Notes: generated from the sequence alone by a model not told the origin. Shown: positions 37,357-47,356, counted from the first letter of the stretch. The stretch: DNA of 64,000 nucleotides from Clostridiales bacterium (GCA_015055655.1 SVHW01000009.1:1-64000); one strand, 5' to 3'. A program made the numbers and translations.

Positions 37357-38319
37357 TTACATAGAAATCATTTGCAGCGTTTCATACAGCTCGTAGTTAA
37401 ACACTTTTTTCATAGAAACCGCTTCAATAATATCCATATCGATAATCTTGTTATCTTTGATACCAACCGCGCGGTTACCGATACCGTCGTTAAGCAAACG
37501 CACCGCTTTGTTACCAAACTGCGCCGCAAGCATTCTGTCCGCCATCATTGGCGAGCCGCCACGCTGTACGTGCCCGATACAGGTAGGACGTACCGAATAC
37601 GTCGTGTGCGCTTGTAAACGCTTTGCAAATTCTTCCGCGCTCATAACCCCTTCCGCGATAACGATAATGTTAGAGTGTTTACCGTTGGCGCGCGAACGAT
37701 TTACGCTGGCGACGATATCTTCCATATCTACGGGGATTTCCGGAACAACGATGATTTCTGCGCCCGAAGCGATACCGCTGTACAAGGCAATATCACCGCA
37801 ATGTCTACCCATAACTTCAACGACGGAAACACGCTCGTGCGAGGTCATCGTGTCACGAAGCTTGTTTATCATATCCAAGCAAGTATTTACTGCCGTATCG
37901 AAACCGAGCGTATAGTCGGTATATTCCAAGTCGTTATCAATCGTGCCGGGGATACCGATGGTAGGCACGCCGTACGTTTCGCTGAGCACCCTTGCGCCAC
38001 GGAACGAACCGTCGCCACCAATAACGACAAGCCCGTCGATACCGTGCTTTTCCAACGTTGCAACCGCTTTCTTTTGCCCTTCTTCCGTCAACATTTCCAT
38101 ACATCTTGCCGTACGAAGTTTCGTGCCGCCAAATTGTACGATATTGGAAACGCTACGCATTTCCATAGGAATAAGTTTGTCTTCGATAAGACCAGCATAA
38201 CCACGCTCTATACCGTATACTTCCATACCAAAATATATACCCGAACGAACTACCGCACGGATTGCCGCGTTCATACCGGGCGCGTCGCCACCACTCGTAA
38301 GCAAACCGATTCTCTTCAT
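37357..38319 (-). CDS. pfkA: ATP-dependent 6-phosphofructokinase
   Basis: Glycolytic kinase of 320 residues. Seen: TSGGDAPGMNAAIRAVVR (ATP), VIGGDGSFRGA (Gly-Asp-Gly of ATP-PFKs, not PPi-PFKs), GIPGTIDNDLEYTDYTLGFDTAVNT with catalytic Asp, and VEVMGRHCGDIA. GAGGT lies 7 bases before the ATG. It follows dnaE but has its own promoter. The dnaE-pfkA order is common in Clostridia; pyruvate kinase, the usual next gene, is absent here. Confidence 0.97.
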   Translation of the reverse strand: MKRIGLLTSGGDAPGMNAAIRAVVRSGIYFGMEVYGIERGYAGLIEDKLIPMEMRSVSNIVQFGGTKLRTARCMEMLTEEGQKKAVATLEKHGIDGLVVIGGDGSFRGARVLSETYGVPTIGIPGTIDNDLEYTDYTLGFDTAVNTCLDMINKLRDTMTSHERVSVVEVMGRHCGDIALYSGIASGAEIIVVPEIPVDMEDIVASVNRSRANGKHSNIIVIAEGVMSAEEFAKRLQAHTTYSVRPTCIGHVQRGGSPMMADRMLAAQFGNKAVRLLNDGIGNRAVGIKDNKIIDMDIIEAVSMKKVFNYELYETLQMISM

Positions 38320-38425
38320 ATTTTTTACCTCACGTTCTTATTTACCTTCCGTTATTTTCAGCGTACTTTTTTCTAACGTTTCCGCCGCAAAATACCGTTT
38401 CGCAATCATATTACTTATATCTAAT

Positions 38426-38453
38426 ATTATAGCTATTTTTCGACAAAATACAA
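38426..38453 (-). promoter_or_regulatory. pfkA promoter
   Basis: TTGTAT (38448-38453) and TATAAT (38426-38431), 16-bp spacer, leader about 100 bases. Confidence 0.65.
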
Positions 38454-38492
38454 CTGTTTTAACGCCGTTTTCTCAATTTTATAAAATTCTTT

Positions 38493-41400
38493 TTATAAAA
38501 GTTTTATACACGCGTCGGGGAGAAAAGCGGAAAGCTCTGCCATTAACCCGCGCCCGGGCGTTACCTTTTGCGTACAAAGCATCTTCTTGCCGTCTTTCAC
38601 GAAATATACGGGCGTTGCGCCTTCGTAGAAAGTCAACGTTTCCATCAGCTCTTCCATATCCGCCTCGTCCATACCCGTCACGTTAAGCCACAGCTTTTTC
38701 TCTGCGTCCGTTTTTTCCTCTTCCGTTTTCACGGGTGGCGTAGCCACCGCCGTTTGTTGCGTTGCCGCGCCGCTTTGTTGCGTTGCCGCGCCGCTTTGTT
38801 CTATGGTGAATTCCGTCATTTTATCGACGATAATCGCAGGCGCTTTATCCGCGTCAATGCTTAATTTCCCCGTAACGGAAACAACCCTATCGTTTTCAAG
38901 GAAGGGACGAATTTTGTCATAGACTTTGGGGAAACAAACGCACTCTATCGAGCCGTACATATCCTCTACCGTCACGAACGCCATAAATTGCCCTGATTTG
39001 GTTTTTAATTTTTTGCTGGCGGCAATCATACCACCCATAGACACAGACATACCGTCGGCAATTTCCGTATACGTCTTTATACCCGTTTCTTCGTCTTCCG
39101 TGTACGCGTTTAAGAAAGAGCAATTAAAGTTCTTATCTTTAAAATGGGACAAGAATTTTTCAAACGGGTGACCGCTAACGTACACGCCAAGCACCGATTT
39201 CTCTTTCGACAGTTTTTCCATCGTGTCGTATTCGGGAATATTCGGGAACTCCACTTCAATTTTTTGTTCTTCCAAAACGCTGCCAAACAACGAAAGCTGC
39301 GCCCCTGCCTTTTGTTTATCCAAGGCGTTTACCCTTGCGTACACTTCCTCGTAAACAGCCGCCACTTGGGCACGTGCGCAACCGAACGAATCGAACGCGC
39401 CTGCGTAAATTAAGCTTTCGATAATGCGTTTATTGATAAATTTCGCACAGCGAGAAACAAAATCCCCAAAGTCCTTAAACAAGCCGTTTTCATTGCGCTC
39501 TTTGATAACCAACGCTATCGCTTCTTGACCTACGCCGCGGAGCGCGCCAAGCCCGATACGGATACCGTTGCCTTCCACCCAGAAAATATCCTTCGATTTA
39601 TTGATGTCGGGCGGCAGAACTTGAATATTCTTTTCCTTCATATACACGATATATTTGGAAATTTCGTCTATTTTATCAATTCTGTCGTTTAAAATGCCCG
39701 CCAAAAATTCTCTGGGATAAAACGCTTTGAGATACGCCGTTCTGTACGCAACGACAGCATACGCCGCCGCGTGCGATTTATTAAATGCGTAGGAAGCAAA
39801 GCTTTCCATATCCGCAAAAATCTTCGCCGCTACCTCGGCAGGAATCCCTAAATGCGCGCAACCCGTAATGCCGTCTTTGGGAGAGCCGTAAATAAATTTA
39901 TCCTTTTGTTCCATCAGCTCTTTTTTCTTTTTCTTCGACATTGCACGACGCACCAAATCGGCTTGTCCAAGCGAATATCCCGCAAGCTGTTGGAAAATCT
40001 GCATAACCTGTTCTTGATAAATGATAACCCCGTACGAATTTTTCAAAATCGGCTCTAAATACGGCGTATCGTACGTAATCTTTTCCGGATGATGCTTGTT
40101 TTCGATATATTTAGGAATAAAGTCCATAGGGCCGGGACGATAGAGCGAAATCCCTGCAATCAAATCTTCCAAACAGTTGGGTTGCAGGTCTTTCATAAAC
40201 TTTTTCATCCCACCTTGTTCAAGCTGGAACACGGCGTCCGTATCCCCCGACGAGATGAGTTGGTACGCCTCGGGCACGTCCACGCCGATTTTATTGAAAT
40301 CGATATCGATACCCTTGCCCTCTTTGATATATTCGAGCGTATTTTGAATATCGGTGAGCGTGGTAAGCGCCAAAAAGTCCATTTTCAGCATCCCCACGGC
40401 TTCCACTTCCTTCATATCAAATTGCGTAACGATATCGTCGCCGTTTCTTGCCAGCGGCACGTTATCCGCAAGCACTTTATTACAAATAACGACGCCTGCT
40501 GCGTGTTCCGACGTGTTTTTGGGCATCCCTTCAAGTTTTAACCCCATATCGATAACTTTTTGTATTTCGGGATTGCTCTCGTACACTTCGATAAATTCGG
40601 GATTTCTCTTTTGTTTTTGTTCGGCAAGTTTCTTTTCGATATCCTTGCGTTTTTCCTCGTCCAACGTATCGTCTTGCAACTGTTTTTCCAGTTTGGGGAT
40701 TTTTCTGCCCAACAGTTCCCCAATCGTGGATTTACCGTCCATCAGCTTTGCCACCTTATCCGTTTCCGAATAAGGCACGCCCATAACGCGTCCTACGTCT
40801 TTAATAACGGCGCGCGAAGCAAGCGTACCAAACGTGACGATTTGCGCCACGTTTTCAGGATGATATTTTTCACGGACGTATTCTATCGTTTCCGCGCGAC
40901 GACGAGTACAAAAGTCCACGTCGAAGTCGGGCATAGAAACACGGTCGGGATTTAAAAATCTTTCGAAAATCAAATCGTATTTTAAAGGGTCTACGTCGGT
41001 AATCCCTATCGAATACGCCACGATACTGCCTACGCCAGAGCCACGCCCGGGGCCTACGGGAATACCGTGCACACGCGACCAGTTGATATAGTCCCACACG
41101 ATAAGGAAATAGTCGGCAAAGCCCATTTTGATAATAATGCTCAGCTCGTATTCCACACGCTTCTTTATCTCGTCCGTGATATTTTCGTATCTGCCTTTCA
41201 GCCCTTCCCACGTCAAACGCGTAAGATAATCGGGCGAGGAAGAGCCGTCGTCGGGTTTATATAACGGTATCAACGACGTATCACGGATAGGGTCGCCGTA
41301 CGGCGTTAAATCGAAAACGGGTTCTTCTATCTTATCCGCAATAACACGCGTATTGGTAATTGCCTCGGGTACGTAATGGAAAAGCGCCGCCATTTCGTCG

Positions 41401-42131
41401 CCCGATTTCATATAAAATTCGTGTTCGTCAAAGCGCATTTTGGGCTGTGCAAGCGTCGATTTCGTTTGAATACAAAGCAAAACTTCGTGCATTTCCCAAT
41501 CTTCTTTTTCGATATAATGCACGTCGTTGGTCGCCACCAAACCGATATTCAATTCTCTGGCAATTTTAATAAGGTCGGGCAAGATTTGTTTTTGTTCGGC
41601 AATGCCGTGGTCTTGCAATTCGATATAAAAATCGTCGCCAAAGACGTCTTTCATTTCTTGCGCCCATTTCTTCGCGCCGTCGTAATCGCCCTTTAATAAA
41701 AGTTGCGGCAATCTACCTGCCAAGCACGCCGAAAGACAAATTACGCCTTCGTGATGTTGTTTGATTAAATCGTAACTAATACGCGGCTTGCCCCCTGCGT
41801 AACCGTCGATATAGGAAAGGGAATCGAGTTTTACGATATTCTTATATCCCGTCTTGTTTTTGGCAAGCAAGACAATATGCTCGTTTTTGCCTTGCGCGGG
41901 ACGAACGAGATGGTTGTCCACGGCGTATAATTCGCAACCGATAATATATTTTATCCCTTTTTTAACGCACTCTTCCGCAAAATACAAAGACGCGTACATA
42001 TTGCCGTGGTCGGTAATAGCGCAGGCGTTGATATTATTCTTAACAAGGTGGTCGATTAAATCGTCCACCTTTGCTGCGCCGTCTAAAAGGCTGTATTCCG
42101 TATGTAAATGTAAGTGTACAAAATCCGTCAT
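38493..42131 (-). CDS. dnaE: DNA polymerase III alpha subunit, DnaE
   Basis: Replicative or lagging-strand polymerase of 1212 residues. Seen: an N-terminal PHP domain (FVHLHLHTEYSLLDGA), the active-site triad region SMPDFDVDFC, GPGRGSGVGSIVAY, the helix-hairpin-helix region and an OB fold (SMGGMIAASKKLKTKSGQF). Near residue 1120 is a low-complexity linker with two GAATQQ units from a 21-bp tandem repeat (about 38754-38800). Bacillota also carry PolC; DnaE then primes lagging-strand synthesis. Its start lies 13 bases after whiA. Confidence 0.97.
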   Translation of the reverse strand: MTDFVHLHLHTEYSLLDGAAKVDDLIDHLVKNNINACAITDHGNMYASLYFAEECVKKGIKYIIGCELYAVDNHLVRPAQGKNEHIVLLAKNKTGYKNIVKLDSLSYIDGYAGGKPRISYDLIKQHHEGVICLSACLAGRLPQLLLKGDYDGAKKWAQEMKDVFGDDFYIELQDHGIAEQKQILPDLIKIARELNIGLVATNDVHYIEKEDWEMHEVLLCIQTKSTLAQPKMRFDEHEFYMKSGDEMAALFHYVPEAITNTRVIADKIEEPVFDLTPYGDPIRDTSLIPLYKPDDGSSSPDYLTRLTWEGLKGRYENITDEIKKRVEYELSIIIKMGFADYFLIVWDYINWSRVHGIPVGPGRGSGVGSIVAYSIGITDVDPLKYDLIFERFLNPDRVSMPDFDVDFCTRRRAETIEYVREKYHPENVAQIVTFGTLASRAVIKDVGRVMGVPYSETDKVAKLMDGKSTIGELLGRKIPKLEKQLQDDTLDEEKRKDIEKKLAEQKQKRNPEFIEVYESNPEIQKVIDMGLKLEGMPKNTSEHAAGVVICNKVLADNVPLARNGDDIVTQFDMKEVEAVGMLKMDFLALTTLTDIQNTLEYIKEGKGIDIDFNKIGVDVPEAYQLISSGDTDAVFQLEQGGMKKFMKDLQPNCLEDLIAGISLYRPGPMDFIPKYIENKHHPEKITYDTPYLEPILKNSYGVIIYQEQVMQIFQQLAGYSLGQADLVRRAMSKKKKKELMEQKDKFIYGSPKDGITGCAHLGIPAEVAAKIFADMESFASYAFNKSHAAAYAVVAYRTAYLKAFYPREFLAGILNDRIDKIDEISKYIVYMKEKNIQVLPPDINKSKDIFWVEGNGIRIGLGALRGVGQEAIALVIKERNENGLFKDFGDFVSRCAKFINKRIIESLIYAGAFDSFGCARAQVAAVYEEVYARVNALDKQKAGAQLSLFGSVLEEQKIEVEFPNIPEYDTMEKLSKEKSVLGVYVSGHPFEKFLSHFKDKNFNCSFLNAYTEDEETGIKTYTEIADGMSVSMGGMIAASKKLKTKSGQFMAFVTVEDMYGSIECVCFPKVYDKIRPFLENDRVVSVTGKLSIDADKAPAIIVDKMTEFTIEQSGAATQQSGAATQQTAVATPPVKTEEEKTDAEKKLWLNVTGMDEADMEELMETLTFYEGATPVYFVKDGKKMLCTQKVTPGRGLMAELSAFLPDACIKLL

Positions 42132-42144
42132 AATCCTCTTCCCT

Positions 42145-43083
42145 TTACAATTCTTCCGCTATCTCGATAAGTCTTCTCATACGGTGATTTAAGCAACTTT
42201 TACTAACCCCCAACGTATCCGCCAGTTCTTGCAACGTTTTCTCCGGCGATTGCAAACGGAGCTTCGCCAGCGTAACAAGTTCTTCGCTTAAATCTTTGAA
42301 ATGCGTTTTTTCTTCTATTTTTTTAATCGCTACCACCTGTTTTACCGCGGCAATCGCCGTCTTATCCGCGTTGCCTGCCATACAGTTTCTCGCGCGGTTA
42401 TCGTTGTTGGCTTCATCTCGCTTTTCCAACACCGCCGCAAATCTTCTAAGCGCGTTACGCGCGCCTATCACGGCAAGAAAATCGGAAATCGCTTCCTTGC
42501 TTTTCATATACACTACGTACGTATCCTTACGCTCTATCCATTTCGCCAATAAATCGAACTCGTCTAACAGCAGACAAAAATCCTTCGCCGTTTTTCTTTC
42601 ATTGAAAACGATTTCTAAGTGATACCCCGTACCACCGTCGCTGGGGAGCGTGCAACTTCCGCCGCCTAAAAATGCGCCTCGTATATACGCTATTTTTCTA
42701 TCGTCGCCTTTGACGAGTAATTTACATATGCCTTCACGAAAATCGCTGCCGTCACGCTTCAACAAACGCAACGCCGACAGCGTCGGTTTTCCAAGCCCCG
42801 ACGGACAAAGCAAGACAAGTTTATCTCTACCGCTCATCCTATCCATTACGGCGTGCGTAATCGACAGTTCCGCGTTGAACGTTTCCGCGAAAATTCGCAT
42901 AAAAAATTCTGCGACGTATTCCGTTTCACTTACGAGAAAAAAGCTCGGGATATCGCCTTGCATACCCAAAGCGCCGCTTGTGCGGATGAAAGCCGACAGC
43001 GCGGCTTTTTTCTCGCCGCCCGTCTTACTCTCCGCCAAAAAGCGGCTGATTATCTCTTTTTTCAAATCGCTGGTGAAACTCAT
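42145..43083 (-). CDS. whiA: DNA-binding protein WhiA
   Basis: Regulator of cell division or sporulation, 312 residues. Seen: an N-terminal LAGLIDADG-like fold (IRGAFLGGGSCTLP and GTGYHLEIVF) and a C-terminal helix-turn-helix (LQELADTLGVSKSCLNHRMRRLIEIA). The order murB-PHP-whiA-dnaE is a Clostridia pattern, but rapZ and yvcK, which usually lie between the PHP gene and whiA, are missing. Confidence 0.95.
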   Translation of the reverse strand: MSFTSDLKKEIISRFLAESKTGGEKKAALSAFIRTSGALGMQGDIPSFFLVSETEYVAEFFMRIFAETFNAELSITHAVMDRMSGRDKLVLLCPSGLGKPTLSALRLLKRDGSDFREGICKLLVKGDDRKIAYIRGAFLGGGSCTLPSDGGTGYHLEIVFNERKTAKDFCLLLDEFDLLAKWIERKDTYVVYMKSKEAISDFLAVIGARNALRRFAAVLEKRDEANNDNRARNCMAGNADKTAIAAVKQVVAIKKIEEKTHFKDLSEELVTLAKLRLQSPEKTLQELADTLGVSKSCLNHRMRRLIEIAEEL

Positions 43084-43091
43084 ATTTTTCC

Positions 43092-43868
43092 TTAAAGGTG
43101 TTTTTTATATTCCGCAAAACGGAAACGGGGCGTCCGTCCGTCGATATTGTCTATCCTATCCAACGGGAAATCGATACGTGAAAGCTGTTCTTCCACGATT
43201 TTCGTATCCCCCACTCTATCCGCCGAGTGCGCGTCCGAATTAATGATAAACCGAGCCGACGTCTTTTGAACGATTTCTATAAGTTGTTCGTCCGTTAAAT
43301 GTTGTTTTTTCGAATTTAACTCGATATACGTGCCGTAATCGGCGGCGCATTTTGCCACCTCTAACACGTCCGCAGGACATACGTACGAAAGATGCGTCAA
43401 CGTATCCATCGGGTTGTTTTTTATCGCCTCGATATACGCCTTCGTGTTGCGCTGAATTAAACGCTGAGAGGTGTGATGGATTAGCTTACGCGCCAATAAA
43501 TTCCCCCAAAAATACCCGTATCGATGCGTGTACGGCTTACAGGAAATAAAGACGTGAAAACCACAATTAAACACGTCGAAAAGTTCGTAATCCCTTTCCG
43601 TCATATCCGTGATACCGCTAACCCCACGAATATTCGCTTCCATACCAAGCAGTACTTTTATCCCGTACTCCTTTTCCGCCGCTTCGCATTCCTTTCGGCA
43701 CGCCGCAAGGTCTTTTCGTTTTATTCCAAACGCCTTATGCGCAAAACCGTGGTCGGTAATAGCGATTTCCTTCAACCCCAATGCTTTCGCCGCGGCAACG
43801 TTTTCCGCCACCGTATTTTTTCCGTGCGAATAGGGTGTATGCGTATGATAATCTCCCGTTAAAAGCAC
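43092..43868 (-). CDS. PHP-domain phosphoesterase (YcdX/histidinol phosphatase-like)
   Basis: Metal-dependent phosphoesterase of 258 residues. Metal ligands visible: GDYHTHTPYSHGK, ITDHGFAH, LLGMEANIRG and INSDAHSADRVGD. It is related to YcdX and to PHP histidinol-phosphate phosphatases; no his genes are near. The gene ends 8 bases before whiA and starts 15 after murB, so it is part of the murB cluster, as in many Clostridia. Substrate unknown. Confidence 0.85.
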   Translation of the reverse strand: MLLTGDYHTHTPYSHGKNTVAENVAAAKALGLKEIAITDHGFAHKAFGIKRKDLAACRKECEAAEKEYGIKVLLGMEANIRGVSGITDMTERDYELFDVFNCGFHVFISCKPYTHRYGYFWGNLLARKLIHHTSQRLIQRNTKAYIEAIKNNPMDTLTHLSYVCPADVLEVAKCAADYGTYIELNSKKQHLTDEQLIEIVQKTSARFIINSDAHSADRVGDTKIVEEQLSRIDFPLDRIDNIDGRTPRFRFAEYKKHL

Positions 43869-43883
43869 CGCTTTTCTCCTTTG

Positions 43884-44762
43884 TTACGTTAAATACCGTA
43901 TTTCTTCTTCCAGCCGTACGTTATGTTGTGCAAATACCGCTTTTTTTATCGCTGTAATCAGCGTACGAATATCGTCTGCCGTCGCGTTATCGTCGTTGAT
44001 AATGAAATTTGCGTGTTCTTGCGATACCTTCGCCCCACCGCTACGCAAACCTTTCAGCCCTGCCCTTTCAATCAATTCCCCTGCCGTTACGCTGTACGGA
44101 TTTTTAAATACGCAACCCATACTCTTGCCCTTAGGCAAATGCGCGCGACGGCGCTGATACGTCTCGACGTTTTCACGAATCTGTGATTGCGTACTGTCAA
44201 CAAGCCGCAACGTAGCGCCCAACAAAACGCAGTCTTCGTCCATAAACACACTCTTTTTATAGGAAAAACGGCAATCTTGTTGCGAAAGCGTCGTTATCTT
44301 CCCGCGATATAGCACGCGCACGCTGTCTACGATTTCCGCAATATACCTTCCGCTTACGCCTGCGTTCATATATAGCGCACCGCCTAACGTACAAGGAATT
44401 CCAGCCAAAAATTCCGCGCCGCTAAGCCCCTGCCGTTGACATACGGACAACAACGCCGTTGCAGACACGCCAACGGAAAAAAAACGGGACTCGTTTGTTT
44501 CCAAACGCATTTTTCGCGTACACACAATCGCTTTATCTATCGCCCCTTCACAGGGCAACACGTTGGTTAAATTGCCCAGCGTGTAAAATGGAATTCCGTC
44601 CATTGACAACTCGCGCGCCAAAAAGGCGAGTTCTTCCACCGTTTTGGGATAAAAAGCCAATGCCGCCTTTCCACCGCAACCAATACTGCTGCGGCGGGAA
44701 AAATCGAACGGCGTTTCCCTGTCGAAACCTTGGTATTTTTCATTGAAAAATAATTCGTACAA
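43884..44762 (-). CDS. murB: UDP-N-acetylenolpyruvoylglucosamine reductase
   Basis: NADPH-dependent step of UDP-MurNAc synthesis; 292 residues, type IIb. Seen: SIGCGGKAALAFYP, AGIPCTLGGALYMNAGVSG (FAD), SMGCVFKNP and GLRSGGAKVSQEHANFI. The start is a TTG with GAGGTGA 5 bases upstream. The -10 TATAAT lies only 11 bases before it, so the leader is about 8 bases. Confidence 0.95.
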   Translation of the reverse strand: MYELFFNEKYQGFDRETPFDFSRRSSIGCGGKAALAFYPKTVEELAFLARELSMDGIPFYTLGNLTNVLPCEGAIDKAIVCTRKMRLETNESRFFSVGVSATALLSVCQRQGLSGAEFLAGIPCTLGGALYMNAGVSGRYIAEIVDSVRVLYRGKITTLSQQDCRFSYKKSVFMDEDCVLLGATLRLVDSTQSQIRENVETYQRRRAHLPKGKSMGCVFKNPYSVTAGELIERAGLKGLRSGGAKVSQEHANFIINDDNATADDIRTLITAIKKAVFAQHNVRLEEEIRYLT

Positions 44763-44773
44763 CTGCTCACCTC

Positions 44774-44802
44774 ATTATAACATATTTTTTCGTTTTTTGA
44801 AA
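44774..44802 (-). promoter_or_regulatory. murB operon promoter
   Basis: TATAAT (44774-44779) with TTTCAA (44797-44802) 17 bp upstream. The -35 is weak; the -10 is extended (TGTTATAAT). Confidence 0.6.
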
Positions 44803-44904
44803 GTGTTTTCCGCATTTTTTTACTTGTTTTTTCTATACTATAAAAAATTATCCACTTAATTCTCTTTTATTGTATGCAACGGAAAAGGACGCCCGTGCAA
44901 GTAT

Positions 44905-44934
44905 TTGACAAACCTTAAAAAAATGTGTTATACT
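44905..44934 (+). promoter_or_regulatory. HAD hydrolase promoter; leaderless start
   Basis: TTGACA (44905-44910) and TATACT (44929-44934), 18-bp spacer. The ATG at 44941 is 6 bases further on, at the expected transcription start. Confidence 0.75.
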
Positions 44935-44940
44935 GACCTT

Positions 44941-45444
44941 ATGATACGCTGTATATTGTTTGACCGCGACGGCACTTTGGGAGAGCTGGAAGACAAACGT
45001 TTCCCCCAAACCTTTACGCCGTTTGCGGATATTAAAAACCTATTTGACATTTTGCAAAAACGCGGCTATATCGTAGGCATCATCACCAATCAGGCAAGTA
45101 TTGCGCGCGGCACCGGCAAAGACTACGATTTTGACAACGAATTCTCTTCTTACGGCGCAGACGTTTGGGCGATTTGTCCACACGATAACGGGGATAATTG
45201 TGATTGCAGAAAGCCTAAAAGCGGATTGTTGCTGTCTATATGCAAACGTTTAAACGTGCCGCCTTGCGATTGTCTTGTCGTGGGCGACCGCCTCAGCGAT
45301 ATCCTTTGCGCGACCAACGTGGGCGCAAGCGCCGCGCTCGTTTTGACGGGCAACGGCGAAAAGGAGAAAGATGAGGCATTACGGCTTTTCCCCACGTTGA
45401 CGATACTTCCACGATTTGATAACGTCACGGATATACTTACATAA
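44941..45444 (+). CDS. HAD-IIIA family phosphatase, HisB-N/GmhB-like
   Basis: 167 residues from the ATG at 44941; an upstream ATG at 44905 region lies inside the promoter. Seen: FDRDGTLGELE (motif I), IITNQASIARG (motif II), a Zn-loop CPHDNGDNCDCRKPKSG (Cys cluster, as in GmhB and HisB-N) and VVGDRLSDILCA (motif IV). It dephosphorylates a small sugar phosphate or histidinol phosphate; which is not shown. No ribosome binding site precedes the ATG. It is followed 29 bases later by the Pr6Pr gene. Confidence 0.85.
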   Translation: MIRCILFDRDGTLGELEDKRFPQTFTPFADIKNLFDILQKRGYIVGIITNQASIARGTGKDYDFDNEFSSYGADVWAICPHDNGDNCDCRKPKSGLLLSICKRLNVPPCDCLVVGDRLSDILCATNVGASAALVLTGNGEKEKDEALRLFPTLTILPRFDNVTDILT

Positions 45445-45473
45445 ACGCAAAAAAATACGGCATACTAAACAGT

Positions 45474-46154
45474 ATGACCGTAAAAAAGACCGTATCCGTT
45501 ATTATAAAAATTTTTCTCATAACCACCTCGCTTGGGGGCGTATTTTTGTCGCTGTTAACGGCGCAAAAGGACGGCTTTTCCCATTGGGCAAGGCGGTTAT
45601 TATATTTTACGGCACAATCCAACCTCTGGATAGGGTTTTCCGCGCTTTTCGCGCTGTTTCTGGGCTTTGCGCCTTACTGTAAAAGCAACGCCAAACTGCT
45701 ATTCGTTACGCGATACGTATGCGTCGTTTCTATCACTATGACGGGCGTGGTATTTTGCGGCTTGTTAGCGCCGTTTGCCAAAGACTACGGTTTTCAAACC
45801 TGGACGGTTTCCAGCCTATTAACCCACGTCGTTTCCCCTACGCTTGCCATCGTCGATTTTTTCTTGGATAGACAAACGTTTATCATTAAAAAATCCCACG
45901 CGTTGCTTTGCGTAATCCCGTCCCTGATTTATTTTTCCCTCTCCTTTGTGTTAGAGTATTTCCGCGTGGATTTTGGACGGGGTGTGCCCTATCCTTATTT
46001 CTTTATGAATTTCCGTTCCCCCATAGGGTTCTTCGGGTTTTCCGCTACGCCGCCTTTCGTGCTGGGTACGTTTTATTGGTTTCTATTGTTTCCCAGCCTA
46101 CTTTACGCCATCGCCTTCCTTTACAGATACGCATATAATAGGCGAAAACGATAA
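45474..46154 (+). CDS. Pr6Pr family membrane protein
   Basis: 226 residues, six membrane segments, with the family motif YFTAQSNLWIG near residue 45 and THVVSPTLAIVDF further on. Function of the Pr6Pr family is unknown. It likely forms a short unit with the HAD gene. CATACTAAACAGTATG, a palindrome, ends at the ATG with no ribosome binding site. Confidence 0.8.
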   Translation: MTVKKTVSVIIKIFLITTSLGGVFLSLLTAQKDGFSHWARRLLYFTAQSNLWIGFSALFALFLGFAPYCKSNAKLLFVTRYVCVVSITMTGVVFCGLLAPFAKDYGFQTWTVSSLLTHVVSPTLAIVDFFLDRQTFIIKKSHALLCVIPSLIYFSLSFVLEYFRVDFGRGVPYPYFFMNFRSPIGFFGFSATPPFVLGTFYWFLLFPSLLYAIAFLYRYAYNRRKR

Positions 46155-46185
46155 AAAAACTCGAACACTTGGTTCGAGTTTTTTT
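46153..46185. terminator. Bidirectional terminator
   Basis: A 14-bp perfect stem (AAAAAAACTCGAAC with its complement) between convergent genes ending at 46154 and 46200. Confidence 0.9.
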
Positions 46186-46199
46186 CATACTATTTTTTA

Positions 46200-47342
46200 T
46201 TACGCTTTGTAGATAACTTCCCCGTCTCTCACGGTAAGGAGCACTTCGTATTTGTCGTTGATAACCACGAAATCCGCGCGTTTACCCACTTTAATACTAC
46301 CCACTTCGTTATCAATACCCAGCAATCTGGCAGGGTTAATCGTTGCGTATTCGACCGCCTGTTCAAACGGGACGCCCACTTTCGTTACGACGTTTTCAAT
46401 CGCCTTATTCATACGCAATACGCTGCCTGCAAGCGTTCCGTCTGCAAGACGGGCTTCGCCGCCTTTTACGAATACTTTTTGCCCACCAAGTTCGCTTTCG
46501 CCATCGGGGATACCCTTTGCACGCATAGCGTCCGTGATAAGGGAAATTTTATCCGTGAACTTATTCTTTACAAGCAAACGCATAGCAGGTACGGATACGT
46601 GAATCGTATCGGCAATAAGTTCGCAGTTCAGTTCGTTGATAAGCATTGCGCTGCCCACCACGCCGATTTCTCTATGGTGCAACGCCGATTGCGCGTTGTA
46701 CGTATGCGTAACGTTTTTCGCGCCTGCTGCCACGGCGTTTTCCACGTCTTTAAATTTCGCGCCCGTATGACCGATAGACGCAACTACGCCCTTTTCGCAA
46801 AGGTGCTTAATAAGCGTTTCCGCACCATCGATTTCAGGAGCAAGGGAAACGATTTTAATTGCGTTGCCGCTTGCTTCGTTATATTCGTCGAATACCGCAA
46901 CGTCAGGAGCAGCCACGTATTCAAGAGGTTGCGCGCCTTTATGCGCCGCGTTGATAAACGGACCTTCCAAGTGGATACCTACCACCCTTGCGCCCTCTTT
47001 TTTAGCTGCCGCGCGATAATCTTTAACGGAATTCATCGCCTTTAAGATATTTTCTTTACTTTGCGTCATCGTCGTCACGAGGAAGGACGTCGTGCCTTCT
47101 TTGGCAAGCGTTTCCGCAATGATAGCGATGTCTTCTACCGTGCCGTCCATACCGTCCGCGCCGCCTGCGCCGTGAACGTGCTGGTCGATAAACCCAGGCA
47201 AGACAATGGCGTTTTTAGGCAATTCAATTTCTTCGCCCTTGCCTTTTCTACCGATACTTTGAATCGTATCGTCGAACGTTACCGTACATTTTTTCAAGCC
47301 TTTACCGTCTACGTAAACGGTGGCATTTTTAAATACTTTCAT
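46200..47342 (-). CDS. nagA: N-acetylglucosamine-6-phosphate deacetylase
   Basis: Releases acetate from GlcNAc-6-phosphate to give glucosamine-6-phosphate; 380 residues. Seen: PGFIDQHVHGAGG (metal His pair), HLEGPFINAAHKGAQP (Glu ligand), SIGHTGA, THTYNAQSALHHREIG and LITDAMRAKGIPDGE (catalytic Asp). It follows the ROK kinase gene by 14 bases. No nagB in the window. Confidence 0.95.
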   Translation of the reverse strand: MKVFKNATVYVDGKGLKKCTVTFDDTIQSIGRKGKGEEIELPKNAIVLPGFIDQHVHGAGGADGMDGTVEDIAIIAETLAKEGTTSFLVTTMTQSKENILKAMNSVKDYRAAAKKEGARVVGIHLEGPFINAAHKGAQPLEYVAAPDVAVFDEYNEASGNAIKIVSLAPEIDGAETLIKHLCEKGVVASIGHTGAKFKDVENAVAAGAKNVTHTYNAQSALHHREIGVVGSAMLINELNCELIADTIHVSVPAMRLLVKNKFTDKISLITDAMRAKGIPDGESELGGQKVFVKGGEARLADGTLAGSVLRMNKAIENVVTKVGVPFEQAVEYATINPARLLGIDNEVGSIKVGKRADFVVINDKYEVLLTVRDGEVIYKA

Positions 47343-47356
47343 TGATTTTTCTCCAA

